A stretch of 64,000 bases of DNA from Polytrichum commune. Lineage: Eukaryota > Streptophyta > Polytrichopsida > Polytrichales > Polytrichaceae. The position numbers were made by a program, and so were the translations under genes. Where the stretch lies: NCBI GenBank assembly GCA_950295325.1, contig OX485806.1, positions 11,036,001 to 11,100,000 of the forward strand, given 5' to 3'. Below, piece after piece: positions 24,549-37,199 of this stretch (its first letter is position 1; each line of letters starts with the position of its first letter). The notes beneath the pieces are model-generated. The model worked only from the letters and a program-made list of their open reading frames with translations. It had not been told where the DNA came from and did not search any database.

Positions 24549-25619
24549 GAGCATCTCCACCGTTGGCGCCAACGGGTGCGCCAACGGTCTTCACCGAGGA
24601 TTTTGGGCGGCAGGTGCAGCCACCGGTGACCCGGCAACGGGCAAACCCTGGCCGTTCACGCCAAAACCACCTCCTTGCCCGCGAGCTTGCAGTGACCACT
24701 TCTTCACTCTAAACTCCTAAGATTCCGGGAATCCTATCTGGTCTTCACAGGCAAACTTTTCCCTTCTTCATCATGTGTATGTACACTAGAGCTGGCTCAT
24801 GATTTCACTTTTGTGTGTTGTTCTCATCATGCGGAATTCAATCTATTGCACGGCATATTTGTTGGTTGAAAACCTTGTAGAATTCTTCCGAGGGAGAGAG
24901 GATCAGAAACTAGGATCTCTCTACAACTAGGATCTGCTCAAGCTCAATCTCGGAATGTATCAGACCTTTCTGCCTCTTGGTACCTGAACCTGATTCAACT
25001 TTGGAACGTGTGGGGGATGATCAGGCTTTGGGGTTGGCATGAAAAGAGACTTCCATATGGAATGATCGGGGAGAACCGGCAGTTAGTTACAGATGAACCA
25101 GTTGAGTTTGAGAACTAACCGTTTGAAGTTCAAGACTGCAGGTAAATTACTGATCATGTAACTGGTTGGAATTGCAAACACTAGGATCTCTACCGGTTAT
25201 GCCCAAAAATCTCTGCGAACACTGGTGCAGATTCATCAGAGTCCATGCTACATCTGCAACGAAACAAAAGAGAGGCTTGAGATAGTAGCAGAGCGCCCTC
25301 TCTTTTAGAATTTCTCAAGAACGATCGATTCCTAGAACATCTCCCCTGTGAGTCATCACTGTTGGCGACAAGTTGCCCAGCCAAGAATTTATGTTGCATA
25401 CATAGTACAGTTTATCACCTAGAAGACAGCCGTTGAACTCAGCATTGAAGTACCGAAGGTGGGGTCACAGCTGGCCGGAGTTGGCCGGATTTAGGGTTTA
25501 ATGGCGTGACCCACGCGCAGTGGGTGGGGGTCTTGCCGGGACCCGCGACCGGCAGCCCGTTTTGGCACCGGCAACCACCCCGTTGGCGTGCCCGTTGGTG
25601 CCAAGGGGTGGAGATGCCC
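24549..25619. mobile_element. PIF/Harbinger-like element
   Basis: 1071 bp, with inverted ends GAGCATCTCCACCGTTGGCG and (other end reversed) GGGCATCTCCACCCCTTGGC, flanked by TAA on both sides (24546-24548, 25620-25622). TAA/TTA duplication and this terminus type fit PIF/Harbinger. Ends are GC-rich (CGGCAACGGGC); the interior contains a segment also found at 37.2 and 57.7 kb. No intact transposase is seen. Confidence 0.75.
25066..25230 (+). repeat. Dispersed repeat R2, copy inside the PIF-like element
   Basis: Contains GAACCGGCAGTTAGTTACAG, CAAACACTAGGATCTC and CGGTTATGCCCAAAAATC, shared with copies at 37.2 and 57.7 kb. It lacks a middle portion that the others have. Confidence 0.65.
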
Positions 25620-26093
25620 TAATAGACTGATAGATACAGTGGACATCTTCCAAGTTATTAGTATACAATAGGTCATGTAATGATGTATTTATGTGAATAT
25701 AGAAAAAAGGTATTTAATAAATAATATAAATAGCTTAAGGGTGAGCTGGCGTCTGACAGGGCAGCCTGGAGGTGAAGGGGCGCCAGCTGGATGCTGGAGA
25801 AAGCTCATCACCCCGCCCTCATCCGCGTCAGCAGGTGCCAACTCCCAAATGTACCTCCCGCGTACATTTCCTCGGGTGGGCCCACCTCTGTCCCCATAAA
25901 GGCTGCGCACATGTGTCAGACACGTCATGTCCGTCCCACCCTAAACCACGGGCCACGGTAATAGGTGCCCCTACTTTCCTAAGCGGTTGTTTTGTTTGGG
26001 TTCCATCACAAATTAGGAAGGTGGTTAATTAAATTTCACACGAAAATGCCTCACATGGGAAACGTCACATTTGAAATAAAAAGCGAATTGTTG

Positions 26094-29000
26094 AGAGAGA
26101 GCTGACTCTTCAAAACTTTTTGCAAAGCTTGAACTTCCTCTTTTCAGAGGCCAAATCCTTCAAAATCTTTCTTATTGCCATACAAGGGTGGGTGGGTGGG
26201 AACTTTGACATAACTCTTTCTACCACTAATGCATTTCCTTACTGATTTACACAATATCATTTTTGCATGATGAAGTTGTTTGTCCTCAAGTCTAACACAA
26301 TATGTTGTATAGTATAGACTTGTTGTACCACAACTTATTTTGCTTTGCAAGAGTATATGCCATACTTAGGGTTTCTATCATCTAATTGTATCCTATACCA
26401 AACCATTGTTCTTGACTACCCCATACCTTGCAAGTTTAACCTACTATCCTCATGCTTTTACCCTAGGGTATGTATACCTCATCTGCTCTATATATGGAGT
26501 GCTTACAAGGGAAACATTCCTAGTAACATCAACCACAAGATATGCATAAAATGTCATAATCCCAATACACTATTGTATTGTAAGTGTGAAGGGCATGCCT
26601 CACATGTGCCCATGCAACCAACCAACAAACATTTGAGGATTGGTTACGTACACGAGGTAAATAACAGCGGTACCCAGTTGTTATCCATGTCACACACCTT
26701 TATGTTTCATCAAATGCATAGCAATTTTTCAAAATGTAACACTCATTGCAAAATGACAAATGGGTGTTCAAACCTGTTCCTTAGCCATGATTGAGTCACC
26801 TCAAGTAGAATACTCGTCTTGGTGATTAGCCCAAGTTTCCTTCACCTTCCTCACGTATCTAACCCTTTGGTGAGTACTCCAAGAGTTACCTCACCTTGCG
26901 TTTGTATGAATGGTAGAAGAGAGGCTCATTTTAGGGTTAAGGGTTTATATTGGAGTTCTTACCTGCGGTAAGTTCTTCTAAACCCTATTTTAACCACGAG
27001 TTAAAGATGTGAGTTACATCAGTAACTGTGGTTACATTACCCTATTCCTCCATAACCTTATTACCTTTTTAGTATGGTAAGCATGATCACTTTCCATACA
27101 TGTATATGAAGGATATCATGTGCTTTTGTAAAGATGACTTTTGCTAAGTGAATATTTTGAAGGTTCATATTTATAAAACTTAAAATCATGGTATTGAACA
27201 ATAACAAGAGAGAGAGATAGAGAGAGAGATTACGCAAACCGTTTTTTACGGTGTTTGAGAGCCTTTTGGCTACTGGATTTTTAGAAATCACTTCGTTTCA
27301 TTGAGATATTGTATAGATTCCTCGTTGTTGTTGTTGTTGTAGGACAGAGACTGCGCATCGATTTCTATGTTTCAAGAGCAGATTTCTTAACCAATTTGCA
27401 TTCACACTTGGACATTACTTGTTCATGCTATTTTGGGTCCAGTTTATTTAACGTGGATGGTTAAAGCTTGCATACCTTGGACAACTAACCAACTGATTCG
27501 ATTATTAGTTGCCTTTCGTAACTATAGTTGTTTGTGATTTGACTTGCCAAAAAATGTAGTTAATTATAGTTGTTCTAAAATCTAATTAACTATAATTATA
27601 TACATCGAGTTAACTCTAGTTGTTCCCTAAGATGTATTGAAAAAAATTGATTGATTGATTGTAGTTGGTTATAGGTATAGTAAATAGCCATGAACTAGCA
27701 TGACCAAATTATACAACTACAATTTTAGTCTTTCTTATGAAAGGACAGAGCCTCATGGTTCTACCGTTTTCTTGTTTTTTTATAAGTTTGGTACGGAATT
27801 CGTCACCATAAGTAGCGACTTGCACAAATGGTGTAACGACTGCCATGTTGTCTCCAACATGGACTCAATGAAGTTAAACTCTTTGTGAAGATGTGGAGTA
27901 CTTAGATAAAATGTTAGAAAACCGCGTGTAAGCGAGAGAAAATAAAAGGGTCACTTGTCGCTTGAAAATGGGAGTTGTTAATGCTGCACATTTTAATAGC
28001 ACCCCCTAATAATAATGTTACATTTTTTTTCACAACATTGTCACCTTCCCCTTCAACAAGTGTCACAAATAGTTACCCCAAAAATTGGAGTTGAGATGAA
28101 CAAGTTCTAAGTTAGGTCAAACTGTTTTTCAGAATAAATAATTTTCAAAAGAGAAGATCACTTAGGCCTTCCCTAACTATGTAGACAAAGTTGATATGTG
28201 CAGTTAGGTTGGCTTTGCGATTAGGTTGCATGCTTACCCATCAAATCTCTCTCTCTCTCCCTTTCTAGTTCTTGCTTAAAGCCAAGTGTTCACTCTAAGC
28301 TCATGAACCTTCACTTTATACACCTTGCAAACGTTTCTTTTGTTGTTATAATAATAATAATAATAAAAGACGGACGTTGAATCATGAAATACATCTTATA
28401 TACACATGGAAAGCAAATATAATTACCATGTAAATTGGTTTTTCATGAGTATGGATGAATGGAACAAAGTAACCAGAGTTTAGGACGTGGAACACGTCTT
28501 TAACCCATGGTAAACTTAGGACAAAGCTTACCACGGGTAAGACCTTCAATATAAACCCTCAAACCCTAAAAGAGGCTCTTTTTTACCTTTCACACAAGAG
28601 CTTGGTGCGGTAACTTAGTGCACAGTTACTGGGATACTAGATACGTGTGTTAAGTAAAGGATACTAGAGCTATTCACCAAGCGGAGTATTCTACTTGTGG
28701 TGATACACTCATGGCTAAGGAATATGTTTGAACACCCATTTGACATTGTGCAATGAGTGTTACTATTTGAAGTACTATTATGCATTTGATGTAGTTTAAT
28801 GTGTGCGACATGGATAACAATTGGGTTCTACTGTTATTTACCTCATGTACGTAACTAATCCTCAATTATTTGTTGGTTGGTTGCATGGGCACATGTGAGG
28901 CAGACCCTTCACACTCTCAATACAATGATGTATTGTGACTATGACATATTATGCATTTCCTTTGGTTAAGACTACTAGGCATATATCCTGGTATGTATTC

Positions 29001-29398
29001 CATATATATGGTAGATAGGTTACTTATATGTTGGAGCAATGCATGAAGATAGGTGATTAAATTTACCAAGGTATGGAATTGTCAGCCATAGTTTGTTACT
29101 GGTACTTATGAGCAATATATGAATATTGAAACCCTATGTATGATGCAAATACTTATGAGGAGCAGTATGACATACCATAGCATGTTTATGTTGTTTACAT
29201 ACAATTAGGCATGGGTACAAACATTATGCATTATGCATTGTTAGCATTAAGGTACTATATAGGAAGGTTTTGGTTTGAAAAGACTGAGTGTTGTGAGGGT
29301 TCCCACCCACTCACCCTTGCAAAGCAATGAGGAAGACATTGAAGGATTAGGCCTCTGAAAAGAGGAAGTTCAAGCTTTGCATAAAGCATTGAAAAGTC

Positions 29399-29445
<47 letters not shown>
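26094..29445. mobile_element. Element with long terminal inverted repeats (MULE or foldback type)
   Basis: Arms of about 0.9 kb (26094-27000 and about 28480-29440) are inverted copies of each other: GCAAAGCTTGAACTTCCTC against GAGGAAGTTCAAGCTTTGC, AGTATAGAC-type sequence, and matching GGGTTTATATTG blocks at the inner ends. Both outer ends carry a GA/CT run. Flanks AATTGTTG and ATTTGTTG may be a worn target duplication of 8-9 bp. The 1.5-kb centre has no intact transposase. Reading frames within the arms are shared between arms but match nothing I recognise. Confidence 0.6.

Positions 29446-29446
<1 letters not shown>
29399..29446. repeat. (CT)n(AT)n microsatellite at the end of the long-TIR element
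   Basis: About 19 CT repeats followed by five AT repeats, at the right outer end of the 26.1-29.4 kb element. Confidence 0.95.
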
Positions 29447-29712
29447 TTGTTGGTTGTGTGTGTTAGTCATTGTGGTAGGGAATGCTCAAAATAACGTGGA
29501 ATGGCAATAATTCAGTGTGGGGCAACCTAGTTGCACATATCGATGCAATCTATAACGGTATCTTTATTTGAGCACATGGTCCAATCTCATCATAATGCAT
29601 GTCTTTTTGGTGTTCATCTCCGTTTTTTTTTTCACCAATGAGAGATTTTACATTTCAATAGTTGTGGGCTATCAAGCCCTTGTGGAAACTGGTCTTCCAG
29701 TCACAAAACTTA

Positions 29713-30630
29713 GGGTTTGTTTACACTAAGTGACCAATGACTATGGCCATTGCTTTCAAAAAACTTCCTCATTGCCTGTGAATTGAATGGTGGTGCTACT
29801 TTGCTTTACACAAGGTCACTAGAAATAGAAGTGACCAAGACTGAGCATGTCAAAATTAATGAATGAGAAAGTGACATGTGAAACCCTACATGTCCAAAAA
29901 TGAATGGTTGGTGGTGACTCGGATTTTGTGAAGGGAGATTCCCAAATAGGTTGTCTCAATGGAAAACTTGTAGGTGACCATCTCAAGAAAATGAGACTAG
30001 TTTTCAGCACCATTTTTAGTGAGGGTGGCTTTCAATTTAATTTTATTATCTTACCTTTAACTAAACACTACACTAAATATGATCTTTAGTATCACCAATT
30101 CTAATCGTCTTGCTCAATACTAATTGTAAACCGCCGTATAGTGTCACCAACACTAAATGTCAATCCAACATTATTTGTCATTCCTTCTAATTATTTGGGG
30201 GGATTATGGATTTACAATGTTGCAATTACTGTCACTTACCAAGTGATTTTCCATCCAAATTTCAATCATCCATGACAATATTTCATCACAAGTTGTTGAC
30301 AAGAGCAGGTAGGGTTTTGGCCAATGGATGAAACTCATCCATCATCCGTGACAATGCTTGCTCAGTTATTCATAAGAAGTGTCATCCAAAAAGTTACCAT
30401 AGTGACATGCAAATACCACATGACACTAAATATGATATTCAGTGCACTTCCCGGTCTGATAATAAATCCACTTTACACTACGTCCTGTGACCAAGACTTC
30501 TAAAAAGTGACGTGGATTTTTCTTACGGTCACGGTCACGATCACGGTCTTCGAACCACCGACCACGATCACAAGAAATCATACAACCTTCTTCTTTCTCA
30601 TGGCCCTTGGTTACGTGTGTAAAACGGTAA
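29713..30630. mobile_element. PIF-like MITE interrupted by a nested element
   Basis: Begins TTA|GGGTTTGTTTACACTAAG and ends near ATGGCCCTTGGTTACGTGTG, matching the element at 19879-20368. The middle is split by the CACTA-like element at 30069-30446. Its right terminus is not cleanly recognisable, so the end coordinate is approximate. Confidence 0.5.
30069..30446. mobile_element. CACTA-like short element, deleted copy
   Basis: Shares termini and the right half of the element at 16088-16792 (TTTCATCACAAGT, GTAGGGTTTTGG, CATAAGAAGTGTCATCCAAA) but lacks about 330 bp of its left interior. Nested in the PIF-like copy that starts at 29713. Confidence 0.55.
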
Positions 30631-30915
30631 TGAGCATTTGCATGGCGGCCGGTTCGTGAAGCAACTTTGCCGTACTAGGTCATAGTTGTCGCACTATTGT
30701 CAGAAAGACCAAAATAAGCAACGTCCCTCCAAAAGGGGGGGAAAAAAAAATAATCTAAAAAAATGAAAGTAGCTTTTGGGAGGGAGGTTTTGGACCCATC
30801 CGAGGTCGGTACTTGAACGGATGAATGTAGTATGGATGAGAGTTATCCATAAGATGGCACCGACACAATACTGGCAAGAGAGAGAGAGAGAGAGAGATAT
30901 CACATATGGCTCGAG

Positions 30916-31575
30916 CAGAGTTCGGGAAGTTTTTGAAGCCTTAGTGGCTAATTGCTGGTAGTTGTTATGAAGGGTCAGATTTTTTCCAATTTACATCGGC
31001 AAGACCCGGTCTTTTGTAAAATCAATCGGCCAATTGCCTATATTTTCATATTTTCATTGGCCAATATCCGATTAAATGGAATTCATATCGGCACTAATTG
31101 TTTAAAACATGTATGAAAAGTTATTAGAAATCATTTCTTAGTACAAAATCTTGAATAAGTGAAAAGAAAGGCATGTTCAAAACTTTAAATTTGAAGAGTT
31201 AATATCCTTGGCAAAAATTGAACCTAGCAATGCCTTCACCGCTTGAAGGCCAAGGGTCCCCCAATTCTTCATAGAAGCAGTTGCATTTGGTCATGGAAAG
31301 GTTGCATAATTCAAAAAGTTCGAGGTGTAGGGTACTTCCTCAAGTGCATCATCAGATGCCCTAGACAAATAGCGCTCTGGATGCTTCCGGCTGAAATCCA
31401 GTGACTCACAAGAAGAATCGGCTACCTTTCCGGGACATTTTCAGGTCCATCGGCTAATTGCCGGAGGATTGAAATTACAGTCGGATTACCATCCGATGGT
31501 TGGAAATTTGGACCGGCCATGAGGGGAAATCCATCGGCTGATAATGAACTAGCCGTCGGTTTTCCCCGAACATAG
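30916..31575. mobile_element. hAT-like non-autonomous element, copy 1
   Basis: 660 bp flanked by a perfect 8-bp duplication GGCTCGAG (30908-30915, 31576-31583), the hAT hallmark. One end begins CAGAGTTCGGGAA; the other, reverse complemented, begins CTATGTTCGGGGAAAA, giving short imperfect inverted repeats. ATCGGC/GCCGAT motifs recur at both subterminal regions (CATCGGCAAG, AATCGGCCAAT, CATCGGCTAATTG and others), as expected of transposase binding sites. No coding frame. Confidence 0.85.
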
Positions 31576-31583
31576 GGCTCGAG

Positions 31584-32470
31584 GTTCTATGGAAACCTCG
31601 TGGTGAATGGGCTTTAGGGAAAATAAGCCCCCTAGATGTCGAGGGTTGATTAGTTTCAACTAGAATTTGGAACACTAATTTGGGGTTTTAAGTTGTTGTT
31701 TTTGGAGTCACATGAACTTAACATAGTCATGTTGAAGTTATAAAGTAGTTCACTGGCTTTTCACCTTCCTTTTGGACGAGTTTATGTAGACGCCACGAAT
31801 GGGCCCTATCACATATGATTGTGTGCCTCTCCTTCACCGATGCAGATTCAACCCTTTGATAATATGAAGTCCAAATATTGCTTATTTGAAGCAAAATTGA
31901 CACCCATATTAACTTTTCATATATCTCAAATCAGTCTACTATATTGTCTAATTCATGTGGGCCACACTAATTCCCAATTACCCACACTATTTTATTTCAT
32001 TATGATTTGAAAGTGGCCCGCTATAATTTCTAGTGAAAAAACTAGTGTGGGTAATCTCTTTTCGTTTGCATATGTGGATGAAAGTTCAAGGCAAGGTGAG
32101 TACTATAAAATTAGTGTGTGCCACAATAAATTGCCACCCACATGAATGTCCCACCCACACTAATTAGACAAAACAATGTAGTCAAAGCCATTTGAGATGA
32201 ATCGACCACAAGCCTACATTGGGGTCAAGTTTCTTGTGGTGGATGGATGAGAGGTACACTTGCATGCCATAATTTATTGAGCTTCACATAAACTATTTCA
32301 AGGAGATGGTATATTGTGTATTTTTTTTTAATCCTAGTATGGACATAAGTATAACAATGTTGGATTAATACAACAATGAGTGCATGTTATCACAAAACCT
32401 ACCTAACCGATATCAACATTGTAAATGTAAGTAGGCCCTTACAACAATGCCTTTTACAACTAGAGTTGAA
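31584..32470. other. Intergenic with CACACTAATT/AATTAGTGTG motifs
   Basis: 31950-32160 has scattered, opposed CCACACTAATT and AATTAGTGTG motifs, also seen near 21340 and 35895. They probably mark old TIR elements whose limits cannot be set. Confidence 0.35.
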
Positions 32471-32473
32471 CCA

Positions 32474-32905
32474 CCTATTCCCGATCAGGACCCTATCGGG
32501 AACATCTATAGGGTGCCATAAATTGGATCAAGCTGATTTCGGTAATTTATATTCGCGGCTGGTTACAATAAGGTTCCACATTTCACGGTTTCTAAGGATT
32601 AGTTTACATGTAGGCCGCTCGCCCACCAAATTCTAGTGGACATGTATAGTAGAGGTGCCTATTCCTGATTGGGACCCCATCATAAATCTATAGGGTGGCA
32701 TAATTTCGATTAGGTTGGGATTGATTTTGGTAATTTCATGTTGTGGGTGGTTAAACTAAGGTTATGAGTTTCCCGATTTCTAAGGTTTAGTTTCCATGTA
32801 GGTCGCTCGCCCACCAAATTCTACTGGAAATGTAGATGCTATTAGGTGGAATATACATTCCCACTAGAATCTGGTGGGCGAAGTGGCATACATGAAAACT
32901 AACCC
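32474..32905. repeat. Direct duplication plus inverted end
   Basis: A block of about 175-185 bp ending CCGCTCGCCCACCAAATTCT occurs at 32474-32640 and again at 32659-32833; an inverted piece of the end (AGAATCTGGTGGGCGAAGTG) follows at 32864-32883. The three pieces suggest a rearranged inverted-repeat element. Confidence 0.6.
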
Positions 32906-33177
32906 TAAGTCCGCAAATTCGGTTATGATATCACCAAGTAATCATGTATTGCCATGACACATGTCCTCAATTTTGAGTGCTAAAGCGAGGAGGAATTCGT
33001 ATCAAAATGAGCAGATATGGCATACTCTAGACATTGGTAATGTGTCTGGGCCAACTTTTGGCTTCAAAAATTCACAGTAATCTCATTTTAAGAACAACTG
33101 CAATCTTCCTAATTTCTATCTTCCTACACATGAAAAATTTGCACTGCCTTATACTTCTCCAAATTTGGCGTCGAATC

Positions 33178-33335
33178 TCTTAAGTGATCGGTTTATGGAC
33201 GCCTCTATTCTATTATACCTACTTTTCTTAGGATAACAAACACACAATGAGCACGAGATGGTTAGCAAAGTCTAGATAGAAGTTGTAGTCATTTTCCTCA
33301 TAATTTTTGAAGCTCATATGAATATCTTAGGGTTG
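33178..33335 (+). repeat. R1 partial copy
   Basis: Left half only: CTTAGGATAACAAACACACA, GAGATGGTTAGCAAAGTC and CATATGAATATCTTAG; then it stops. Confidence 0.5.
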
Positions 33336-33969
33336 CTTTATACACATACCATAATAATGTCGATGACATGGCATTCACATTAGGTTAGATCATATTGTTT
33401 TAACGATTGACCACGTCTCAACTATATTTATATAGGTAGGCAATTTGCATGTCAAGTGGAGAATTTACAAGGTCCCCCCCCCCACCGTATTACCACAAGT
33501 AACTTGTTGTCAATTTCAAATGGATTTTTTTGGATGTATTGTGAGTTTGAGCCAATGAATTTTCGAGAAGAAGTTTATGGGCGATGAAAGCAACTTATGG
33601 CTTCTGGTGAGGCCACGTTGCCTGTGCATTTTCGACCGTCGGATTTGACCGATGTAAGATCTCCACCGTTCTTGCCACCACTCATCCACTGCGTTAGTAT
33701 TCTTAATCCTCCAAGTACTTGCATGGCTAAAACCCTATGGCCCTTGCACACTTAAACCTCAAGTAAAAGTGACAACGTTCTATAAAATCGTCCTCCCATT
33801 GCGGAGCTAGGTTTGGAGTTGAGAGAAAGGCCTGCAATTTGCAAACCAAATGTAGGGCCTTAAACTATTGACCAAGTCTAAACATTTGATGTTACTTTTA
33901 GTTTAAAGGCTAGGAGAACATTAAGTTATTGAACCCTCCGAAGCAACAATAGCTAAAACTGACGCTTCG

Positions 33970-34160
33970 TATGAATAATTGAGCAAATATCGTCATTGAT
34001 GATGGATGAGTTCATCCATTGGCCAAAACCCTACCTTCTCTTGTCATCAGCTTGTGATGAAATATTGTCATGGATGATTAAAATCTGGATGAAAAGTTCT
34101 CTTACTAAGTGACAGTAATTGCAACGTTGTAAATCTATAATGCCCCCAAAGAGTTACATA
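33970..34160 (-). repeat. Fragment of the CACTA-like family (inverted)
   Basis: The reverse complement matches the right-hand body of 16088-16792 (GATGGATGAGTTCATCCATT, then AAAACCCTACC, then GATGAAATATTGTCATGGAT). The termini are missing. Confidence 0.5.
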
Positions 34161-35870
34161 AGTGAACTTCTCACGTAAAACAATCCTTCTAAGGTCAAAC
34201 GTGAATGGGCCCTTTTTTTTTTTTTATTCCTCTTTCTCCAATTGTTATTTCAATGTTATAATGTATGATGTGCATATATAGTCCAATAGGCACATCAAAG
34301 ATAAGAAATTACATATTTGGGAAAGAATGATGTTCTCAGTAAAAATAAAATAAAATGGTTATAGTGTGTACAACTCCAAATGGTAACCCACATTAATAAG
34401 ACAAACTATGACTCATGATATTAGTATGCAATCTTATCTCTATATATTAGGACAAATCAATATAAACTATGGATGAACTTCTCCAACATGGATGAGTAAC
34501 TACATGCCCTAGGCTAGATCACATCTTCATTTAGCTGGGCCCTGCCCCTCCCACTCCTCTTTCACTGCCCGCACCTGCATGGGAACTCTTCCTTGTTGGG
34601 AATCCATGTGACCAATACCCAGTCCAACTTGAATATTTGTAATTCCGATGCATAATTAAAAACCAATGAAAACAACAATGACGCACAACAACAAACTTGT
34701 GGGAAGCTATCACAATATCGAGGCTATTTAGAAGATGATGTCAACCACCGAAATTGCCCAAAATGTCCAGAATTGTCTAATTATTAGTTATTTATTCATA
34801 CTAGTCTTCTGCTCGAAGTCAAACACCTCCCCTTCATTTCACTAAAAGTAGGGGATCTAACACCACTTGAATAGTCCTCAAATATTTATAGAATGTCAAA
34901 AGTGGGAGAAATGGCCTACAAGAACATGAGTCTTTGACAAGCTTTAAGAATAACTCTAATATCTTTCAAAATTAGACATTACCTAAAGTGTGCCCTTAAC
35001 AAAACAAAAACCCTTCAAAGAGATACCAACCTCTTTGTTTGGTGTCTTTTTTGAAGGAATTTGCATACAACTTCGATGCCAATATAACTAGGATTTAAGC
35101 ATATTTGAATTTATGCATGAATATCACAATATTGCCAATATGACATACACTAGATCACAAAACTACACAACTCTGCCGGTTGGCGGAACATGAAATATAA
35201 TCATTCAAAATTGTGGTTGTTGTGTTGTTTTTGTTGTTATTGTTTGACGCTTTTGTCCCCACAAGTGCACCATCCCTTGTTATTTTTGAACACGTAGTTT
35301 ATCCAAACATACTTAAATGTCATTTATATATGTTTGGAATGGGTAAATATACAATAACCTAAAAAAAAAACTTTTGACTTCACCTCGATGTGGTAACCGC
35401 CAAGTGGCTTAGGTGCAAAATCTCCTTTTGGAAATGGGGCTTTACCTCGGAATTAATGATCACTCAAATTTTCCCAAGGGATAAAGGTAGGCCCGTTTGT
35501 CGCAAACGAAGCAAAGTTACCCAACCACATGGACTCGTGCCTATAAAAACGTCCCCCCCCCCCCCCCGCCCGCCTTTTTTTTTCATGGTTCCATGGCTTT
35601 CAAGTTGCCCTTTTTTGTAGTTGAGCCTTGCACTTTGTGCTTGTTGCACGTTATCCTATGGGGCCTCCAACTTAGCCTATGTCATGACTTGGTCTCGAAA
35701 GTCTATTACATCCGGATAGGATTGTATTGCATCGGAATCGATTCACACATCCAACCAAATAATGACCTAATTTTATATACATAAAATAGTAGCTCTTTGT
35801 CGAATGTCTTATTAAGTGAGAGAATCTTCTTGTGTAGATGGATAGGTCTTGAACGATTACTTTTCTAAAA
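34160..35870. other. Intergenic, nothing identified
   Basis: AT-rich with T, A and C runs (34212, 35360, 35551). No gene supported. Confidence 0.4.
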
Positions 35871-35875
35871 ATCCG

Positions 35876-36270
35876 GCTACACCGGTTATCCCAATTAGTG
35901 TGTGTGGTATTAATACCCGATACACACACTTATTATGCCAAGTTTCTCAAAATTAGCGAGGGCTGAAATTTTGACTAAGTGATACTAAATTCATGAATAC
36001 ATGTTCATTTACCATAACTTTCAAGAAAATTAATGCGTGTCCTAAGGTGCTTGTAGAGTGATTAAAACACAAATTATATGCAAACACACGCTTGTCAATG
36101 AATAGTGATACTATGAGTCGTATTTACAGCTTATAATGCCGAGATGAACAATGCTTCCTAGATCTTTTGCTGTGACTAATTTCATAGCGTAAAGGAATTT
36201 AGTATCACCTTCACTAATTTTCCACATGCGCTGTTAGCCCTCCCTCACTAATTGGGATAAATAGTGTAGC
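35876..36270. mobile_element. TIR element nested in an R1 copy
   Basis: 395 bp with inverted ends GCTACACCGGTTATCCCAAT and (reversed) GCTACACTATTTATCCCAAT, both running on into TAGTG. R1 sequence lies on both sides (GGTCTTGAACGATTAC before, TCACTTCTCCTAGAATATG after), so this inserted into an existing R1 repeat. Superfamily not assigned. Confidence 0.5.
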
Positions 36271-36625
36271 TCACTTCTCCTAGAATATGAAACACACGAT
36301 GAGTACCAGGCGGTAAGTTCATATACCCAAATTGAGGTTGTAGCCACTTTCCTCATAATTTCTGAAAGTTCCTATGACTATCTTAATAAGTACCCAAGTG
36401 AAGACTCTCATACCCATTATATGGTCACATACCCGCCCTCCCCCTCAATCATGTCGACTGCTGAGTCTAGAATGGTTATCATATTTTGAGCAGGCAACCC
36501 AACCTGTTTTGAACACATGTCTTTTTAGTGACCATTCTTGGAGCCACACCAAACCACATTAGCACTCAGTCATAAGTGTTCCATTACGAGAAGTAACCAA
36601 ATTAGGCACACCTACCTTAGGTGTA
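36271..36625 (+). repeat. R1 copy, main part (5' part displaced by a nested element)
   Basis: Continues from R1-like sequence before 35876 and runs to CAGTCATAAGTGTTCCATTA and GAGAAGTAACCAAATTAGG. GAATATGAAACACACGATGA marks its start after the insertion. Confidence 0.6.
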
Positions 36626-37199
36626 CTTAACAATAGACACCTCGAAGATGGATGAGCAAGCGGCCGGAGTTGGCCGGTGCACATATCATGGAAAAGAAAT
36701 CATATTAATGGACACCCGATTTCGTGCATAGAAGGTCATAATCGATTTGTTGACATAAAATGAGCACTTAATTACCTATTACGTAGAAATTCAAGATTAA
36801 AAATCGGATCAATTTAGCCAAAGTCAAAGGAAATTGAATCGCTTGGGATCATTCATGGGTATAATTCCATCGTGGATGTCCAATTGGGGACTCATGTTCA
36901 TATGTTCTCTAAATTTTTTGTCACTTGCTTTGTGTGCTTTCATTTCGTTTTACCATGCGAACGTTCACAACACCCACCAAGGGGGGTGGTGAAGATGATG
37001 GTCTTCGAATACTTATCATAATTTTCTTTAAAAAAACTAACAAATTTTGACCAAGATGAAATACTTCAAAAATCAGAATCCTAATTTCATGTGTAGAGAG
37101 GATCATCAAGGGGGTGACAACTTCAACTAAATTCTAGCTTGAGTTGCAAACAAATTTGAATAATTTGGCAAGCACTGGATTGGAGGGGGGAACAATGAA

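Noticed and set aside
26345-26794. 149-codon frame partly shared with an opposite-strand frame at 28674-28865
   Set aside because: The sharing is explained by the inverted arms of the 26.1-29.4 kb element; no domain recognised.
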